This document shows positions 49,306 to 50,153 of a DNA stretch of 50,153 nucleotides, one piece after another. Position 1 is the first letter of the stretch, and each line of letters begins with the position of its first letter. The notes beneath the pieces were generated by a model. The model worked only from the letters and a program-made list of their open reading frames with translations. It was not told the DNA's origin and ran no database searches. The translations under genes and the position numbers were made by a program. The stretch covers positions 1-50,153 of the forward strand of contig JAYZBD010000064.1 of the NCBI GenBank assembly GCA_036339395.1. The letters are read 5' to 3'. The stretch is from SP202 sp036339395 (GTDB lineage Bacteria; Planctomycetota; Phycisphaerae; Phycisphaerales; SM1A02).

Positions 49306-50153
49306 ATGTTTCATGCAATGACCCGTGGCATCGCCCTTGGTGCCATGACGGTGCTGCTCGTTGGTGGAGGAGCTCCCCAGCGAGGTGCCGTGACCGTCGA
49401 TGGCCAGTACGACAGCAGTTACGGTGGACCATCCGTTGTACAGAACACGCAGACGGATTTCGGCAACAATGATGACCCTGATCCTGGAACAGCCAACGGG
49501 TCCGAACTGGATCAAGGCGATGCCTTGATTGCCGGGGGCTACCTGTACATCTTCCTTGGTGGCAACCTCGAATCGAATTACAACAAGCTGGAGGTATTCA
49601 TTGATGCACGTGATGGCGGCCAGGGCAGCTTGCGGGGAGACAACTCCGATGTCGACTGGAACGCTCTTGGCACCATGGGCGATGATGGCAGCGGGAACGG
49701 GCTGACCTTCGATGAAGGCGTTACGTCCGACATGTGGGTTGGAGTGACCTGTGGCATCGATGAGGCAACCAGTGAGTTCATCTTTCACGTCAGTTACGCT
49801 GAACTTCGTACCGAGGGAGGCGGGTTTGGATCCTACCTCGGCTCGGGCGGAACAGGCGAGACGCTGATCGCCAGCAACGGCATGCAGATCGCGCTGGACA
49901 ATTCGAATATCGGGGGTGTCGAATGGGGAACCGGCATTGACTGCGGCGAGGGTGTTACGACCGGAGTTGAACTGGCGATCCCGCTCTTCCTCTTCGACTG
50001 GGATTCGACGAATCCGGCCATCGACAGCGCCTCGGTGTGTTCCTTCATCAACTCGGGTGGGCATGACTACATGTCCAACCAGGTCCTTGGCGGTATTGGA
50101 GGCGGAGCCAACCTGGGCAATCCCCGCGAGGTGGACTTCAACACGATCAACGG
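49306..50153 (+). CDS. Secreted protein of unknown function, N-terminal part (runs off window)
   Basis: The reading frame is open from ATG 49306 (GAGGAG about 9 bases upstream) to the right edge, giving the first 282 residues. The N-terminus (MFHAMTRGIALGAMTVLLVGGG) is a signal peptide, with cleavage near AVT. The mature part is acidic and Gly/Asp/Asn-rich with few basic residues (VDGQYDSSYGG, DDPDPGTANGSE, FIDARDGGQGSL), the composition of extracellular surface proteins, including PEP-CTERM-type exosortase substrates in this phylum. The C-terminus, where a sorting signal would be, is outside the window. I recognise no domain. It is a candidate exosortase substrate, untested. Confidence 0.7.
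   Translation, partial: MFHAMTRGIALGAMTVLLVGGGAPQRGAVTVDGQYDSSYGGPSVVQNTQTDFGNNDDPDPGTANGSELDQGDALIAGGYLYIFLGGNLESNYNKLEVFIDARDGGQGSLRGDNSDVDWNALGTMGDDGSGNGLTFDEGVTSDMWVGVTCGIDEATSEFIFHVSYAELRTEGGGFGSYLGSGGTGETLIASNGMQIALDNSNIGGVEWGTGIDCGEGVTTGVELAIPLFLFDWDSTNPAIDSASVCSFINSGGHDYMSNQVLGGIGGGANLGNPREVDFNTIN

Noticed and set aside
48916..50064. A 382-codon minus-strand frame opposite the peptidase end and the secreted protein gene
   Set aside because: It spans two real plus-strand genes and shows no domain. The plus-strand frame has a signal peptide and a good ribosome site.
1..50153. CRISPR arrays, insertion sequences, tRNA or rRNA genes
   Set aside because: I saw no regularly spaced direct repeats, no transposase-like proteins and no recognisable RNA-gene sequence, but small tRNA genes could be missed without a covariance search.

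Overview
This window reads as chromosomal DNA of a free-living bacterium, most likely a planctomycete of the Phycisphaerae/Phycisphaerales type. The pointers are paired Tat-exported Gfo/Idh/MocA oxidoreductases with a sugar-isomerase partner, an exosortase with an exopolysaccharide locus, a pseudopilin/PilMNOPQ secretion operon with large TPR proteins, and moderately high GC. The taxonomic call is inference from gene content; I could not search a database. No rRNA, tRNA, insertion sequence, phage or CRISPR array is evident.

Layout. 1-3476 (minus): an operon of an FGE-like lipoprotein, two Tat-signal Gfo/Idh/MocA oxidoreductases (one cut by the window edge) and a TIM-barrel isomerase. 3445-4443: a divergent ApbE flavin transferase whose 5' end overlaps that operon. 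4718-8900: a stress island with four Hsp20 genes in two tandem pairs, an HdeD-like membrane protein and a sigma-70-family factor. 8901-9453: a long gap with a strong minus-strand terminator that implies a small RNA or leader. 9454-12343: a ClC transporter, a small PilZ protein and lipoyl synthase. 12605-26137: exopolysaccharide/exosortase locus (OPX export lipoprotein, exosortase-EpsI fusion, 1708-residue TPR protein, Wzz/Wzc-like protein with a damaged ATPase site, WecA-like glycosyl-phosphate transferase), running into an LMW phosphatase and a fructosamine-kinase-family gene. 26147-29809 (minus): DUF1015-serA-serC serine operon. 30034-44551: a 15-gene type II secretion/type IV pilus-like operon (pseudopilins, PilM/N/O/P/Q, TPR lipoprotein, then a histidine kinase, a receiver, an HD-GYP protein and a STAS protein, then the PilB-like ATPase and PilC-like platform). 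44541-50153: DusB, DnaK, a bleomycin-hydrolase-type peptidase and the start of a secreted protein.

How the parts fit. The clearest regulatory signal is a perfect match to the sigma-54 (-24/-12) consensus upstream of dnaK, a near-perfect one upstream of the third hsp20 gene and a weak one upstream of the first. Together they suggest that sigma-54 drives chaperone expression. A second theme is cyclic di-GMP: an HD-GYP protein, a PilB-type ATPase with an apparent MshEN c-di-GMP-binding domain, and a PilZ protein all occur here, and a four-gene signalling cassette is spliced into the secretion operon. Two enzymes look damaged at key positions: SerC has Thr where the PLP-binding Lys should be, and the Wzc-like protein lacks the Walker A Lys.
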